A stretch of 64,000 bases of DNA from Methylocystis sp. H62 (GTDB lineage Bacteria > Pseudomonadota > Alphaproteobacteria > Rhizobiales > Beijerinckiaceae). Under the pieces are notes generated by a model that was not told the DNA's origin, did not search any database, and was given only the letters and a program-made list of their open reading frames with translations. The stretch covers positions 62,001 through 126,000 of the forward strand of contig NZ_JADNQZ010000059.1 in assembly GCF_015709515.1 (NCBI RefSeq), read 5' to 3'. How positions within the stretch are numbered: position 1 is the first letter of the stretch; the number at the start of each line of letters is the position of its first letter. The position numbers were made by a program, and so were the translations under genes. Positions 53,178 to 62,266 of this stretch are shown one piece after another.

Positions 53178-53321
53178 TGCGGAGCCTTGTCAATCGGAGT
53201 GGACCTGCGCGGATGTGCCCGGCGCTACAGGTCGGCGTCAAGGCTGACGGTCGGGCCCGCTTCGCTTCCCTCGACTTTTATCCGCACCGGCCGCGTCCCC
53301 GCCCGAAGCCTTGCCTTTCGA

Positions 53322-53343
53322 CCCTCCCCTTTGAGGGGAGGGC
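53322..53343. repeat. Short GC-rich palindrome (repeat remnant)
   Basis: ACCCTCCCCTTTGAGGGGAG forms a hairpin like the arms of the copies at 42.3-43.2 kb. It lies just after the parvulin stop and might aid termination. Confidence 0.6.
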
Positions 53344-53356
53344 GAAGGGGGCGCGC

Positions 53357-54259
53357 TTACTTCTTCTTCGGCGCTTCGGCGGGCTTCTGCGCCGGGGCCG
53401 GCTTGGCGCCGGGCGCGCCCTCGGCCGGCGCGTCGGAGCGTTCGATCTTGGCGCCCTCGCGCAATTTCATGACGAGTTCGCTCTGCGCCTTCTGCACGAC
53501 GTAGCGGCCGACCTGATCCTTCACCTCATCGAGCGGCGGGAAGACTTTCGGGCGCTTCTCGTCGAGCTTGATGATGTGCCAGCCGAATTGCGTCTTGATC
53601 GGATCGGAGACCTGACCCGGCTCCATCTTCGCCGCCGCGTCGCCGAACTCCGGCACCATGCGGTCTTTCGTGAACCAGCCGAGGTCGCCGCCCTTGGCGC
53701 CGGGGTCCTTGGAAAGTTCGGTCGCGACCTTGCCGAAATCCTCGCCGGCCTTGACGCGCTTCAGCGCGGCTTTCGCCTCTTCTTCGGTCGGCACCAGAAT
53801 GTGGTGCGCGTGATATTCGGTTTCGGGCTTCTGGTTTTTCGCCGCTTCGTCATAGGTCTGCTTGACGGCCGCTGCAGTCGCCGCATTCTTGGCGACGTCG
53901 CCGAGCAGCGTCTCCATCAGCGCTTTGTCGCGCAAATAGGCGAGCTTTTTGGCGAATTCCGGCGTCTCGGCGAGCTTGTCGGCCTGCGCCTTCTGCACGA
54001 CGAGCTGCTCGTCGATGAGGAAGTCGAGCACATAGGTTTCGCGCGCCTTTCCCTCGAGCTGACGCGGAATGGCGGGGCCAAGATCCTCCATCGCGAGCTT
54101 CAGATCCTCGTCGGTGATCTCGACGCCATTGACCTTGGCGAGGGTTTTCGCGACCGCAGATGAGGCGCCGACGGCGCTCATCGCCAGCAGGGCGGCGAGC
54201 GCGGTCGCTCCGAGCGCGGCGCGGGCGAAAGAACGCGCATTCTTGCGGGCGTGAGACAT
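53357..54259 (-). CDS. Periplasmic parvulin-type peptidyl-prolyl isomerase
   Basis: 300 aa from ATG 54259 (GGAG upstream). The signal peptide covers about 1-35. A SurA-like N-terminal helical region precedes the rotamase domain (about 125-225: YHAHHILVPTEEEAKAAL, GGDLGWFTKDRMVPEF, FGWHIIKLDEKRP). A lysine/proline/alanine-rich tail ends the protein. It should help fold outer-membrane proteins. It is followed by argJ. Confidence 0.94.
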   Translation of the reverse strand: MSHARKNARSFARAALGATALAALLAMSAVGASSAVAKTLAKVNGVEITDEDLKLAMEDLGPAIPRQLEGKARETYVLDFLIDEQLVVQKAQADKLAETPEFAKKLAYLRDKALMETLLGDVAKNAATAAAVKQTYDEAAKNQKPETEYHAHHILVPTEEEAKAALKRVKAGEDFGKVATELSKDPGAKGGDLGWFTKDRMVPEFGDAAAKMEPGQVSDPIKTQFGWHIIKLDEKRPKVFPPLDEVKDQVGRYVVQKAQSELVMKLREGAKIERSDAPAEGAPGAKPAPAQKPAEAPKKK

Positions 54260-54384
54260 GATGTGCTCCAAAAAGAGGCCGGGCCGGCCCTGAACAAAAG
54301 CGGCCGTCGCCGCCGGCGGGAAATGCTCCTGCGCGAGGAATCCGGCGTATCTATGCCCGAGCGGGCGGTTCTGACAACTCCCGG

Positions 54385-57342
54385 CTACGCCGAAACCGGG
54401 CGCTCGGCCACTTCGCCGACGACGCTCGTGAAAATTTCCCGGGTTCGCTTCTGCGTATCGGCGAGCAGCGCTTCAAGATTGGAAAGATCCGGCGCGTCGC
54501 CGACGCGCAGCAACAGCTCCGCCAGTCCGCGCGGCGCGTCGGCGGGACGGAACGCGTCGTCGATGGCGAGCCGCAGCAATTGCGTCAGCCCTTGGTAGAG
54601 CTTTGAGGCCTCCGCCAGCGAATCCGCCGCGCCCGCGTCGAGAAACCCGGCGTCTTTTACACGCTGCAGGGCGACCGTGGCGTTCGTTGAAAAAAGCTCA
54701 GGGCGCTGCGGACCATGCAGCAGCATCAAATATTGCGCGATGAACTCGACGTCGATCAATCCGCCGGGGACCTGCTTGACCTCCCAAGGGCTCGTCGCGC
54801 CCTTTTCCTTTTCGATCCGCCGGCGCATGGACAAAACGTCGTCCTTTAGTTTTTGCGCGTCGCGAGGATGCGTCAGCGCCACTTGGATCGCTGCTTCGAC
54901 CCGTTGTGTGAACGCCTCGGGACCCGCGACGACGCGCGCGCGGGTCAAGGCCATGTGCTCCCATGTCCACGCTTCATGAGCCTGATAGTCCGAAAAGGCG
55001 GCGAGACTTACGGCGAGCGGCCCGCTGTTGCCGGACGGGCGCAAACGAAAATCCACCTCATAGAGCAGGCCTTCGGCCGTGGGCGCGGAAAGGGCGCTGA
55101 TCAGCCTCTGCGTGAGGCGGCCATAATATTGCTGCGTTGAAATCGGCCGTCCGCCGCCCGTTGATTCCGCCAGTGGGTCGGCGTCATAGAGCAGCATCAG
55201 ATCGAGATCGGACGCGGCCGTCATCTCGCATCCGCCAAGCTTGCCCATGGCGATGACCGCACACGCGCCGCCATCGATCGCTCCATGCGTTTTGGCGAAT
55301 TCCTCGCAGACGCGCGCGAAGAGCCGGGCGATCAGCGTTTCGGCGAGTCGCGTATAGGCGAAGCCGGCTTCCTCGACCGACAGTGAGCCCGTCAGAATGC
55401 GCACGCCGATGAGGAATTTCTGCTCCTGTCCGAAGATGCGGGCGCGGTCGAGCGCGTCTTCATAAGAGCGCGCTTCGGCGAATTGCCCGGCGAGGCGTTC
55501 CTCCAAATCGCTTTGCGTCGGCGCCGTCTCGAAAAAAGCCGGCTCCATCAGCGCGTCGAGCACGCGCGGGCGCCGGGAGATCGTTGCGGCGAGCTTGGGC
55601 GCCGCGCCCGTAATCGCGGCGAGGAGTTTGAGAAGCCGCGGCTGCGAGACGAGGAGGGAAAAGAGCTGCACCCCTGCCGGCAGTTTTGAGATGAGCCTGT
55701 CGAAGGCGAGAAACGCGGCGTCGGCGTTCTCCGTTGCGGCGATGGCTTCGAGCAGGATGGGCGTCAGTTCCGTCAGCCGTTCGCGCGCGACGGTGGAGCG
55801 GGTCGCGGCGTAGCGGCCGAAATGCCAGCCGCGAATGGTCGCCGTCACCGTCTTGGGGTTGGCGAAACCCATATTGGCGAGCGTCTCGATCGTGCCCGGA
55901 TCGTCGTCGTCGCCGGTGAAGACGAGATTGCCGGCCGACGAGGTGAGCTGCGGCGCGCTTTCGAAAAGCTTCGCATAATGGCTCTGCACCACGTCGAGCC
56001 GCTTCAGCAGCGCTTCGGCGAAGTCGGCGTAGCCTGAAAACCCCATCATGCAGCCGATGACGGCGACGCCGTCTTCAGTCTCCGGCAGCGTGTGCTTCTG
56101 CTCGTCGGCGACCATCTGGATGCGATGCTCGACGTCCCGCAGAAAGAGATAGGCCTCGCGCAGATCGTCGCGCGCCTCGCGCGCCACCCAGCCGCTCTCG
56201 ACGAGCTGGTCGAGCATCGCCAGAGTCGAGCGCCCGCGCAGGCGCCGATCGCGGCCGCCGGTGATGAGCTGCTGCGTCTGCACGAAGAATTCGATCTCGC
56301 GAATGCCGCCGCGTCCCAGTTTGATGTTGTGGCCGGCGACGGCGATCGCGCCATGTCCCTTATGGGCGTGAATCTGGCGCTTGATCGAATGCACGTCGGC
56401 GATGGCGGCGAAGTCGAAATATTTGCGCCAAATGAAGGGCGCGAGCTCCTGCAGGAACTGCTCGCCCGCGAAGATGTCGCCCGCCACCGGCCGCGCCTTG
56501 ATATAGGCGGCGCGCTCCCAGTTCTGGCCCATGCTTTCGTAATAGCTCATCGCCGCTTCGAGCGGGATCGCGATCGGCGTCGCGCCCGGATCGGGACGCA
56601 GCCGCAAATCGGTGCGAAACACATAGCCGTCGGCGGTGCGCTCGCTCATGATCCGCACGATCCGTTTCGTCAGTCTGACGAAGAAATCGACGTCCTCCGA
56701 CGGTTCGGCGAGGCGCGCCCGCGAGCGGTCGAAGAACACGATGAGATCGATGTCGGAGGAGTAGTTCAGCTCGAAGGCGCCGCCCTTGCCCATGCCGAGA
56801 AAAATCCACCCGGAGCCGCGTTCCGGATCGCGCTGATCGGCGAGTTCGATCTTGCCGGCGAGCGCCGCGGCGCGCAGGGTGAAGCGAATGGCGGCGGAAA
56901 GGGTGGCGTCGGCGATCCGCGTGAGCGCCTGCGTCGCCTCCGGCATGTCCCAGACTTTGGAAAGATCGGCGAGCGCTATGACGAGCGCGGCCTCCTGCTT
57001 CGTGACGCGCAGCAGGCGCATCAGTTCGGCTTCGTCTGGGGTTTCGATGTTTCGCGTTTCGTCGATCAGCGCCTCGACGCGCTGCGCGGGATCGCTCTCA
57101 AGCGCTCTCACGAGCCGAGCCGGATCGCGCGCGGCAAGGTCGGTCAGATAGGGCGACGCGCCCAAGACGCCGAGCAGCAGATCGCGCGCTTTCGGCCGCT
57201 CCCGCAACAGCGCCGCGAGCGCGCTATTGGCGGCCCGGTCCCTCTCCAACACCCGGGCGAGCGCCTCTTCGGCCCTCTTCGCGTCGAGAGGCTGAATGAC
57301 GACCTTGGCGCGGTCCAAAAGGGCGTTGGCGTTTGACGTCAA
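54385..57342 (-). CDS. glnE: Bifunctional glutamine-synthetase adenylyltransferase/deadenylase
   Basis: 985 aa, full length. Two nucleotidyltransferase domains are visible: the deadenylase half has GMGKGGAFELNYSSDIDL and the adenylyl-transferase half has AMGKLGGCEMTAASDLDL. Each keeps the paired aspartates. It controls glutamine synthetase activity in response to PII. It is a single gene, with a 309-base repeat-containing gap upstream. Confidence 0.97.
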   Translation of the reverse strand: MTSNANALLDRAKVVIQPLDAKRAEEALARVLERDRAANSALAALLRERPKARDLLLGVLGASPYLTDLAARDPARLVRALESDPAQRVEALIDETRNIETPDEAELMRLLRVTKQEAALVIALADLSKVWDMPEATQALTRIADATLSAAIRFTLRAAALAGKIELADQRDPERGSGWIFLGMGKGGAFELNYSSDIDLIVFFDRSRARLAEPSEDVDFFVRLTKRIVRIMSERTADGYVFRTDLRLRPDPGATPIAIPLEAAMSYYESMGQNWERAAYIKARPVAGDIFAGEQFLQELAPFIWRKYFDFAAIADVHSIKRQIHAHKGHGAIAVAGHNIKLGRGGIREIEFFVQTQQLITGGRDRRLRGRSTLAMLDQLVESGWVAREARDDLREAYLFLRDVEHRIQMVADEQKHTLPETEDGVAVIGCMMGFSGYADFAEALLKRLDVVQSHYAKLFESAPQLTSSAGNLVFTGDDDDPGTIETLANMGFANPKTVTATIRGWHFGRYAATRSTVARERLTELTPILLEAIAATENADAAFLAFDRLISKLPAGVQLFSLLVSQPRLLKLLAAITGAAPKLAATISRRPRVLDALMEPAFFETAPTQSDLEERLAGQFAEARSYEDALDRARIFGQEQKFLIGVRILTGSLSVEEAGFAYTRLAETLIARLFARVCEEFAKTHGAIDGGACAVIAMGKLGGCEMTAASDLDLMLLYDADPLAESTGGGRPISTQQYYGRLTQRLISALSAPTAEGLLYEVDFRLRPSGNSGPLAVSLAAFSDYQAHEAWTWEHMALTRARVVAGPEAFTQRVEAAIQVALTHPRDAQKLKDDVLSMRRRIEKEKGATSPWEVKQVPGGLIDVEFIAQYLMLLHGPQRPELFSTNATVALQRVKDAGFLDAGAADSLAEASKLYQGLTQLLRLAIDDAFRPADAPRGLAELLLRVGDAPDLSNLEALLADTQKRTREIFTSVVGEVAERPVSA

Positions 57343-57459
57343 GGAACCTTCCTTTTTGGACAGCGAGAAAGCGGCTTTGCGCCGGGATATAATCCGGCTA
57401 TCCCCCTAAATCAGCTTTGAGAGTCGACAAGCGGTCGTCAATGGGAAAAGGAGCAGGCC

Positions 57460-57622
57460 CCTCGTCCTTCGAGACGCGCCCTACGGGCGCTCCTCAGGAT
57501 GAGGGGGCCTTGGTTCCGCGAAATCAAAGGGCTTGACCCCATCACTCGTATACGGACTGACGCGAGCTACAAGCTCCCTCATCCTGAGGAGCGTGCGGAG
57601 CACGCGTCTCGAAGGACGAGGG
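57460..57622. repeat. Second pair of 'TCCTTCGAGACG'-type palindromic repeats
   Basis: Copies at 57460-57505 (CCTCGTCCTTCGAGACG ... CCTCAGGATGAGGG) and 57576-57622 (CCCTCATCCTGAGGA ... CGTCTCGAAGGACGAGGG) face each other. They make a long inverted repeat upstream of the DUF815 gene. Nothing else is evident in this 309-base gap. Confidence 0.9.
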
Positions 57623-57651
57623 AGCGTGGCGCCAATGATGAGAAAGATTTC

Positions 57652-58497
57652 ATGTCGCAAGAGGATCTCGCGCAGCTGCTGGCCCGCATCGCCGGGGCGC
57701 TGGAGCGCCTCGCGCCGCCGCCGCCGTCCGCGCCGGATTTCTCCGCCGCCGAGGCGTTCGTCTGGCGCGCCGCCGGCGGGGCGTTCCATCCCGTGCGCCG
57801 CATCAATCGCGTCGACCTGGCGCTGCTCAAGGGCGTCGACCGTCAGCGCGACATGCTTCTCGCCAACACCAGCCGCTTCGCGCAAGGCCTGCCCGCCAAC
57901 AACGCGCTGATGTGGGGCGCGCGCGGCATGGGCAAATCCTCGCTGGTGAAGTCGATTCACGGGGCGCTGGCCGAGAAGGGGCTGAAACTCATCGAAATTC
58001 ATCGCGAGGATATTGAAGCGCTGCCCGCGCTGCTCGGCGCGTTGGCGCAGGCGTCCTTCCGCTTCATCGTCTTTTGCGACGACCTGTCGTTCGACGGCGC
58101 GGAGACGAGCTACAAGGCGCTGAAGACCGCTCTCGAAGGCGGCGTCGAAGGACGGCCGGACAATGTGCTGTTTTACGCCACGTCGAATCGCCGCCATTTG
58201 TTGCCGCGCGACATGATGGAAAATGAGAGCGCCACCGCCATCCATCCCGGCGAGGTGATCGAGGAGAAAATCTCGCTCTCCGATCGCTTTGGACTTTGGA
58301 TCGGCTTTCACAATTGCAGCCAGGACGACTATCTCGCGATGGTCTTCGGCTACGCCGACCATTTTGGCCTTAACGCGCCCGAGGCGACGATCCGCGCCGA
58401 GGCGCTGGAGTGGTCGATCACCCGCGGCGGCCGCTCCGGCCGTGTCGCCTGGCAATATATTCAGGACCTGGCCGGGCGGCTGGGGAAGGTCATCTAG
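57652..58497 (+). CDS. DUF815 ATP-binding protein
   Basis: 281 aa from ATG 57652. It is an AAA-like P-loop protein with Walker A GARGMGKSS (about 89-97) and Walker B FIVFCDDLSF, plus the DUF815 motifs FYATSNRRHLLPRD and LSDRFGLWIGF. Function is unknown. The inverted repeats lie directly upstream, so its promoter must be within or beside them. Confidence 0.92.
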   Translation: MSQEDLAQLLARIAGALERLAPPPPSAPDFSAAEAFVWRAAGGAFHPVRRINRVDLALLKGVDRQRDMLLANTSRFAQGLPANNALMWGARGMGKSSLVKSIHGALAEKGLKLIEIHREDIEALPALLGALAQASFRFIVFCDDLSFDGAETSYKALKTALEGGVEGRPDNVLFYATSNRRHLLPRDMMENESATAIHPGEVIEEKISLSDRFGLWIGFHNCSQDDYLAMVFGYADHFGLNAPEATIRAEALEWSITRGGRSGRVAWQYIQDLAGRLGKVI

Positions 58498-58528
58498 CCC
58501 TTTTGCAGCCGGCCGGCGAAGGACCGTG

Positions 58529-59458
58529 ATGTTCAACATTCTCTATCATGCCGACTGGAGCATGCATGCGAACAAGCGTTGGGTCGCGTGTGCCACGCGC
58601 ACTGTTGAGAATTGGACTGTTGATGTCCCGCGTAAAGTCGGCGTGGCGGAGCTCTTTCTGGACGAACTGTTTGAGAAAAAATCTCGCGGCAATCGCGTCC
58701 TAGCCGGCTTCGACTTTCCGATAGGCGTTCCTCTCGCATACGGAAGTAAGACCTGTTTCGGCAGCTTCCAGAAAGCTCTTTTGGCGTTCGGCAACGCGCC
58801 AGGATGGGACAATTTCTTTGCCGTCGCCGAATCCGCCGCCGAAGTCACGCTCAAACGACCTTTCTTTCCTCATAGGTCGTTTAGGGGCGTGAGGCGAGAC
58901 TCGCTCGTAGCTGGACTAGGTGTAGAGTCGTTCAGCGACCTCATTCGGAAATGCGAAAAGGGCGGAAATGGCAGACGAGCGGCCTGCTCACTTTTTTGGA
59001 CTTTGGGAGCAAATCAGGTCGGTAAGGGCGCTCTCACAGGCTGGCAGGAAATTGTTCGACCTGCATTGAAAGGCGGAGCTCTTCTCTGGCCCTTTGCCGG
59101 CCAGCTTGAGGACCTAGCATCGCACGCCTGCTTGGTCATCGCTGAAACCTATCCGGCGGATGCATACGCATGTCTTGGCGCAAGCTTCCGGCATGGAGAA
59201 AGCAAGCGAAGGCAGGAGGACAGACAAAAGAAAGCAGAGGCAATCCTACGCTGGGCTCGGGAGCGTAAGGTTTGTCTCCACGCTGCGGAAAACGTAGTGC
59301 GAAGAGGGTTCGACGAAAGCGAGGGTGGGGAAGACGCTTTCGATGCTCTTGTCGGCCTCCTCGCGATGATCAGCGTGATAAAGAAAGACCTTGCAGAGGC
59401 GAGCGTGGTATTGCCGCCTTCAAGCGCTGTTTGGGAAGGCTGGATCTTGGGCCGGTAG
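58529..59458 (+). CDS. DUF429-like predicted RNase H-fold nuclease
   Basis: 309 aa from ATG 58529, with GAAGGA upstream. Family-like motifs are HADWSMHANKRW near the start, VLAGFDFPIGVPLAYG, VIAETYPADAY, and DAFDALVGLLAM near the end; the acidic residues suggest an RNase H-like metal site. GC content and codon use are visibly lower than in neighbours (AGA, ATA and TTA-type codons occur), which hints at transfer. Function is unknown; the link to the DUF815 gene is only proximity (31 bases). Confidence 0.68.
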   Translation: MFNILYHADWSMHANKRWVACATRTVENWTVDVPRKVGVAELFLDELFEKKSRGNRVLAGFDFPIGVPLAYGSKTCFGSFQKALLAFGNAPGWDNFFAVAESAAEVTLKRPFFPHRSFRGVRRDSLVAGLGVESFSDLIRKCEKGGNGRRAACSLFWTLGANQVGKGALTGWQEIVRPALKGGALLWPFAGQLEDLASHACLVIAETYPADAYACLGASFRHGESKRRQEDRQKKAEAILRWARERKVCLHAAENVVRRGFDESEGGEDAFDALVGLLAMISVIKKDLAEASVVLPPSSAVWEGWILGR

Positions 59459-59527
59459 AACTCTCGCCCTCTATCTTTCGTCCCGCGGCAGGCTTAGCCT
59501 GAGCCGGGGCGAAAAAGGGGGGGCAGA

Positions 59528-59962
59528 ATGAACTTCAGACGTATTGCGCTTATCTCGACCACGATGTTTCTTTCGCTGGTTTCGCTTTCTGGAAGCGCCT
59601 TGGCTTTCTGCGGCGTGTTGCAGGCTTCGGCCAGCGGCTATTCCAGAGACGAAGCGCTTTCAAAGGCCAACAACAAGGGGCTGGTCGAGGTTCGAAGGCT
59701 CGAAGCGAACTATGGGAGCGGCGCTGTTCATTATCAGCCCGCCAGGTCTTCCTGTCAGGAAGGCGGCAGGGTGAGCTGCTTCATCTCCCAGAAGTTCTGC
59801 GTCGACAGCGGCCAGGGACAGCGGCCGAGTCGCGGCGGGGGAGGCGGGGAATTCGAAAGCCAGCCGTGGAAAAAGCCGGGTTGCCGGACCTGGAAACAGA
59901 GCTGCGACAGGGGCGACGCCCGGGCCTGCGGAAGATATGAATCGACCTGCCAGGTCAATTGA
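59528..59962 (+). CDS. Secreted cysteine-rich hypothetical protein
   Basis: 144 aa. A signal peptide spans about 1-26 (ending ALA). The mature part has seven to nine cysteines, including pairs in CGRYESTC and CRTWKQSC, and a glycine-rich linker (RPSRGGGGGEF). Disulfide-bonded periplasmic or external function is likely. The N-terminal half resembles DUF4189-like segments weakly. GGGGG lies just before the start. Confidence 0.7.
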   Translation: MNFRRIALISTTMFLSLVSLSGSALAFCGVLQASASGYSRDEALSKANNKGLVEVRRLEANYGSGAVHYQPARSSCQEGGRVSCFISQKFCVDSGQGQRPSRGGGGGEFESQPWKKPGCRTWKQSCDRGDARACGRYESTCQVN

Positions 59963-59975
59963 CGCGAGAACATTG

Positions 59976-60002
59976 CGAGACGCCTGCGCGGCAGGCGTCT
60001 CG
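59976..60002. terminator. Hairpin between convergent genes
   Basis: A perfect 12-base stem (CGAGACGCCTGC with GCAGGCGTCTCG, three-base loop) lies between two convergent genes. No T-run follows, so termination in either direction would be hairpin-assisted. Confidence 0.55.
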
Positions 60003-60019
60003 GATCGCCGTCTGGCGGA

Positions 60020-60157
60020 TCAATACGGACGCTCCGGCGTGCATTCCGCAGTCGTGCATCGCGATTTGTAGGCATAAGGGATCATGGCGGCGACAAGCAG
60101 CAGTCCGCCCATGATGATGATCGCCATTTTGTAATTCATCACGGCTCGCTCCGACAT
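60020..60157 (-). CDS. Small single-pass membrane protein
   Basis: 45 aa from ATG 60157, or 39 aa from ATG 60139, which is better placed after GGAG. One transmembrane helix (MAIIIMGGLLLVAAMIPYAY) precedes a short basic, cysteine-containing tail (KSRCTTAECTPERPY). It is too short for routine gene calling. It lies downstream of nth on the same strand. Function is unknown. Confidence 0.5.
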   Translation of the reverse strand: MSERAVMNYKMAIIIMGGLLLVAAMIPYAYKSRCTTAECTPERPY

Positions 60158-60256
60158 CGTTCGGTCCTTCGGCTTGATTGGAACAGATCCCACGTCGCCC
60201 GATGCGCGTCTGTGACTTTGTCCTCAACGCCGCGTGGGGCTGCAAGGATCGGACGA

Positions 60257-60958
60257 TCAGAGCGTCTTGGCTTTGAACCGGCAGAGATCGGCGATGGGGC
60301 AGCGCGGGCATTCTGGCGTGCGCGCCTTGCACACATAGCGACCGTGCAGAATGAGCCAGTGATGCGCGTGCAGGAGATATTTCTCTGGCACGATGCGTTC
60401 CAGTCCCGCTTCGACCTCTTCGGGCGTCTTGCCGCTTGCGAGCGGCAGCCGGTTGGAGACCCGGAAGATATGGGTGTCGACCGCGATCGCCGGCTCGCCG
60501 AAGGCGACATTGAGCACGACATTCGCGGTCTTGCCGCCGACGCCTGGGAGCGCCGTCAATTCCTCGCGCGTGCGCGGCACCTCTCCGCCATGCCGTTCGA
60601 GCAACAATCGCGACAGGGCGACGATATTTTTCGCCTTGGCGCGAAACAGGCCTATCGTTTTGATGAGGTCGCGCACGCGCTCTTCGCCGAGCGCCGCCAT
60701 TTTGGCGGGCGTGTCGGCGAGCGCGAAGAGCGCGGGAGTCGCCTTGTTGACGCCGGCGTCGGTCGCTTGCGCGGACAGAACGACGGCGACGAGCAGCGTA
60801 AACGAATTTTTGTAACCGAGTTCAGTCTTGGGTTCGGGATTCGCGGCTGCGAGACGCGCGAAAATCTCTTCGATGCGCGCGGCTTCAGCGGCCGCCGGCC
60901 GCCGGCCGGCGCGCGGTTTTTTAGCGACGCGCGCGCGCTGACTGATTGTTTCCGCCAT
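60257..60958 (-). CDS. nth: Endonuclease III
   Basis: 233 aa. The helix-hairpin-helix is LPGVGGKTANVVL with catalytic K143; D161 is the second catalytic residue. The [4Fe-4S] cysteines have the C-x6-C-x2-C-x5-C spacing (CKARTPECPRCPIADLC). It removes oxidised pyrimidines and cleaves abasic sites. The divergent DUF2244 gene is a common neighbour. Confidence 0.97.
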   Translation of the reverse strand: MAETISQRARVAKKPRAGRRPAAAEAARIEEIFARLAAANPEPKTELGYKNSFTLLVAVVLSAQATDAGVNKATPALFALADTPAKMAALGEERVRDLIKTIGLFRAKAKNIVALSRLLLERHGGEVPRTREELTALPGVGGKTANVVLNVAFGEPAIAVDTHIFRVSNRLPLASGKTPEEVEAGLERIVPEKYLLHAHHWLILHGRYVCKARTPECPRCPIADLCRFKAKTL

Positions 60959-61006
60959 GGGCGCGTTATAACTTTTAGAATCTCAGGGACAAAGCCGGCA
61001 GGAGAA

Positions 61007-61498
61007 ATGTCCGACCCCTTCGAGCGGAAAATTTACGAAGCGCGGCTGACGCCGCATCGGTCGATGACGCCGCACGCCTTCTACCTTTTCATCTTGATTT
61101 TCTGTTTTGGACAGGCCCTTTTTGCGCTGCCCTTCTTCTTCATGGGCGCCTGGCCCGTCGCCGGCTTCATGGGCCTCGACGCGGTCGGTCTCTATCTCGC
61201 CTTCCGCGTCAGCTTCCGCGCCGCCCGCAGTCATGAGACGCTCGACCTCACGCCGCTGGAGCTCGTTTTCGCGCAAATCGGCGCGCGCGGACAACGAAAG
61301 GAATGGCGCTTCAACCCCTCCTGGGTGCGGCTTGAACAGACGGTCCACGAAGAATTCGGGACGGAGCGGGTGGCGCTGATCTCGCGCGGCGAATGCATCG
61401 AGATCGGCGCCTTCTTAGGGCCGGATCAGAAAGCGGAGCTGGCGCGCGAACTGAACCGCGCGCTCATCGACGCGCGCATGGGCGCCCGTTTCGGCTAG
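61007..61498 (+). CDS. DUF2244 membrane protein
   Basis: 163 aa from ATG 61007, with GGAGA upstream. Two adjacent transmembrane helices (about 24-45 and 48-68) precede a cytoplasmic domain with the motif EWRFNPSWVRLEQ. Function is unknown; it is often divergent from nth in alphaproteobacteria. Confidence 0.9.
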   Translation: MSDPFERKIYEARLTPHRSMTPHAFYLFILIFCFGQALFALPFFFMGAWPVAGFMGLDAVGLYLAFRVSFRAARSHETLDLTPLELVFAQIGARGQRKEWRFNPSWVRLEQTVHEEFGTERVALISRGECIEIGAFLGPDQKAELARELNRALIDARMGARFG

Positions 61499-61518
61499 AG
61501 CGCCCAAATGCAGGTGAT

Positions 61519-62160
61519 CTAGCGTCGCTGGCTTAGCATGGCGTCGGCTTCCCGCATCAGCCGCGCCTCGTGCCGTTTATAGTAGCGCCAAAGCACAAAC
61601 AGCCCGATGACGAGCCCGCCGATGAGGGCCATTGCGATGGGACCTTCGATTTTTTCGAAGCCAGCGGTGAGGTAATAAGCGCCAAAGCCGAATACGCAGG
61701 CCCAAACGACGCCGCCCGTCGCATTATAGATGAAGAAGCGGCCAGGCGGCAGATGGTTTGCGCCGGCGAGCGAGGCCGCGAGAATGCGCAGCAGCGCGAC
61801 GAAGCGGCCGAAAAAGACGATCGCGCCGCCCCAGCGATAGAAGAGATATTGGCCAAGGCGCAGCTTCTCCGGGCCGAGCCCGACATGATGGCCGTAGCGT
61901 TCGAGAAGCTTCGTTCCGTATTCCCGCCCCAGCCAATAACCGACATTGTCTCCGACGATCGCGCCAGCAGCGGCCGCCACGACGATATTCTCGATGGCGA
62001 TCGCTCCGGAGAGCCGCGCGTAAATCGCCGCGCCGACGAGCATGGTTTCGCCGGGCAGCGGAATGCCGGCGCTTTCCAGGGCCACGACGATAAAGATCGC
62101 CCAATAGCCGTAGGTCGAAAGGATGGCGGCGATCTGCGCCTGGTCGAGAAAATGCGTCAT
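61519..62160 (-). CDS. DedA family membrane protein
   Basis: 213 aa. The DedA/SNARE-associated core is seen in ESAGIPLPGETMLVGAA, GDNVGYWLGREYG, FFGRFVALLRILAASLAG and YNATGGVVWA. Members act as undecaprenyl-phosphate or other lipid transporters and support envelope homeostasis. It converges on the DUF2244 gene. Confidence 0.93.
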   Translation of the reverse strand: MTHFLDQAQIAAILSTYGYWAIFIVVALESAGIPLPGETMLVGAAIYARLSGAIAIENIVVAAAAGAIVGDNVGYWLGREYGTKLLERYGHHVGLGPEKLRLGQYLFYRWGGAIVFFGRFVALLRILAASLAGANHLPPGRFFIYNATGGVVWACVFGFGAYYLTAGFEKIEGPIAMALIGGLVIGLFVLWRYYKRHEARLMREADAMLSQRR

Positions 62161-62266
62161 CCCTGGCCCGGAAAGTGTCTTACGCTACTCTCATGTAGGC
62201 CTAAACGCGCAAATGGCGACGTCGCCGAAGCGAGGCCGCCATTTCATAAACGTCGATTGGACAGTG

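Noticed and set aside
57481-58539. 352-codon minus-strand frame
   Set aside because: Antisense to the DUF815 gene and reading into the palindromic repeats; no recognisable product.
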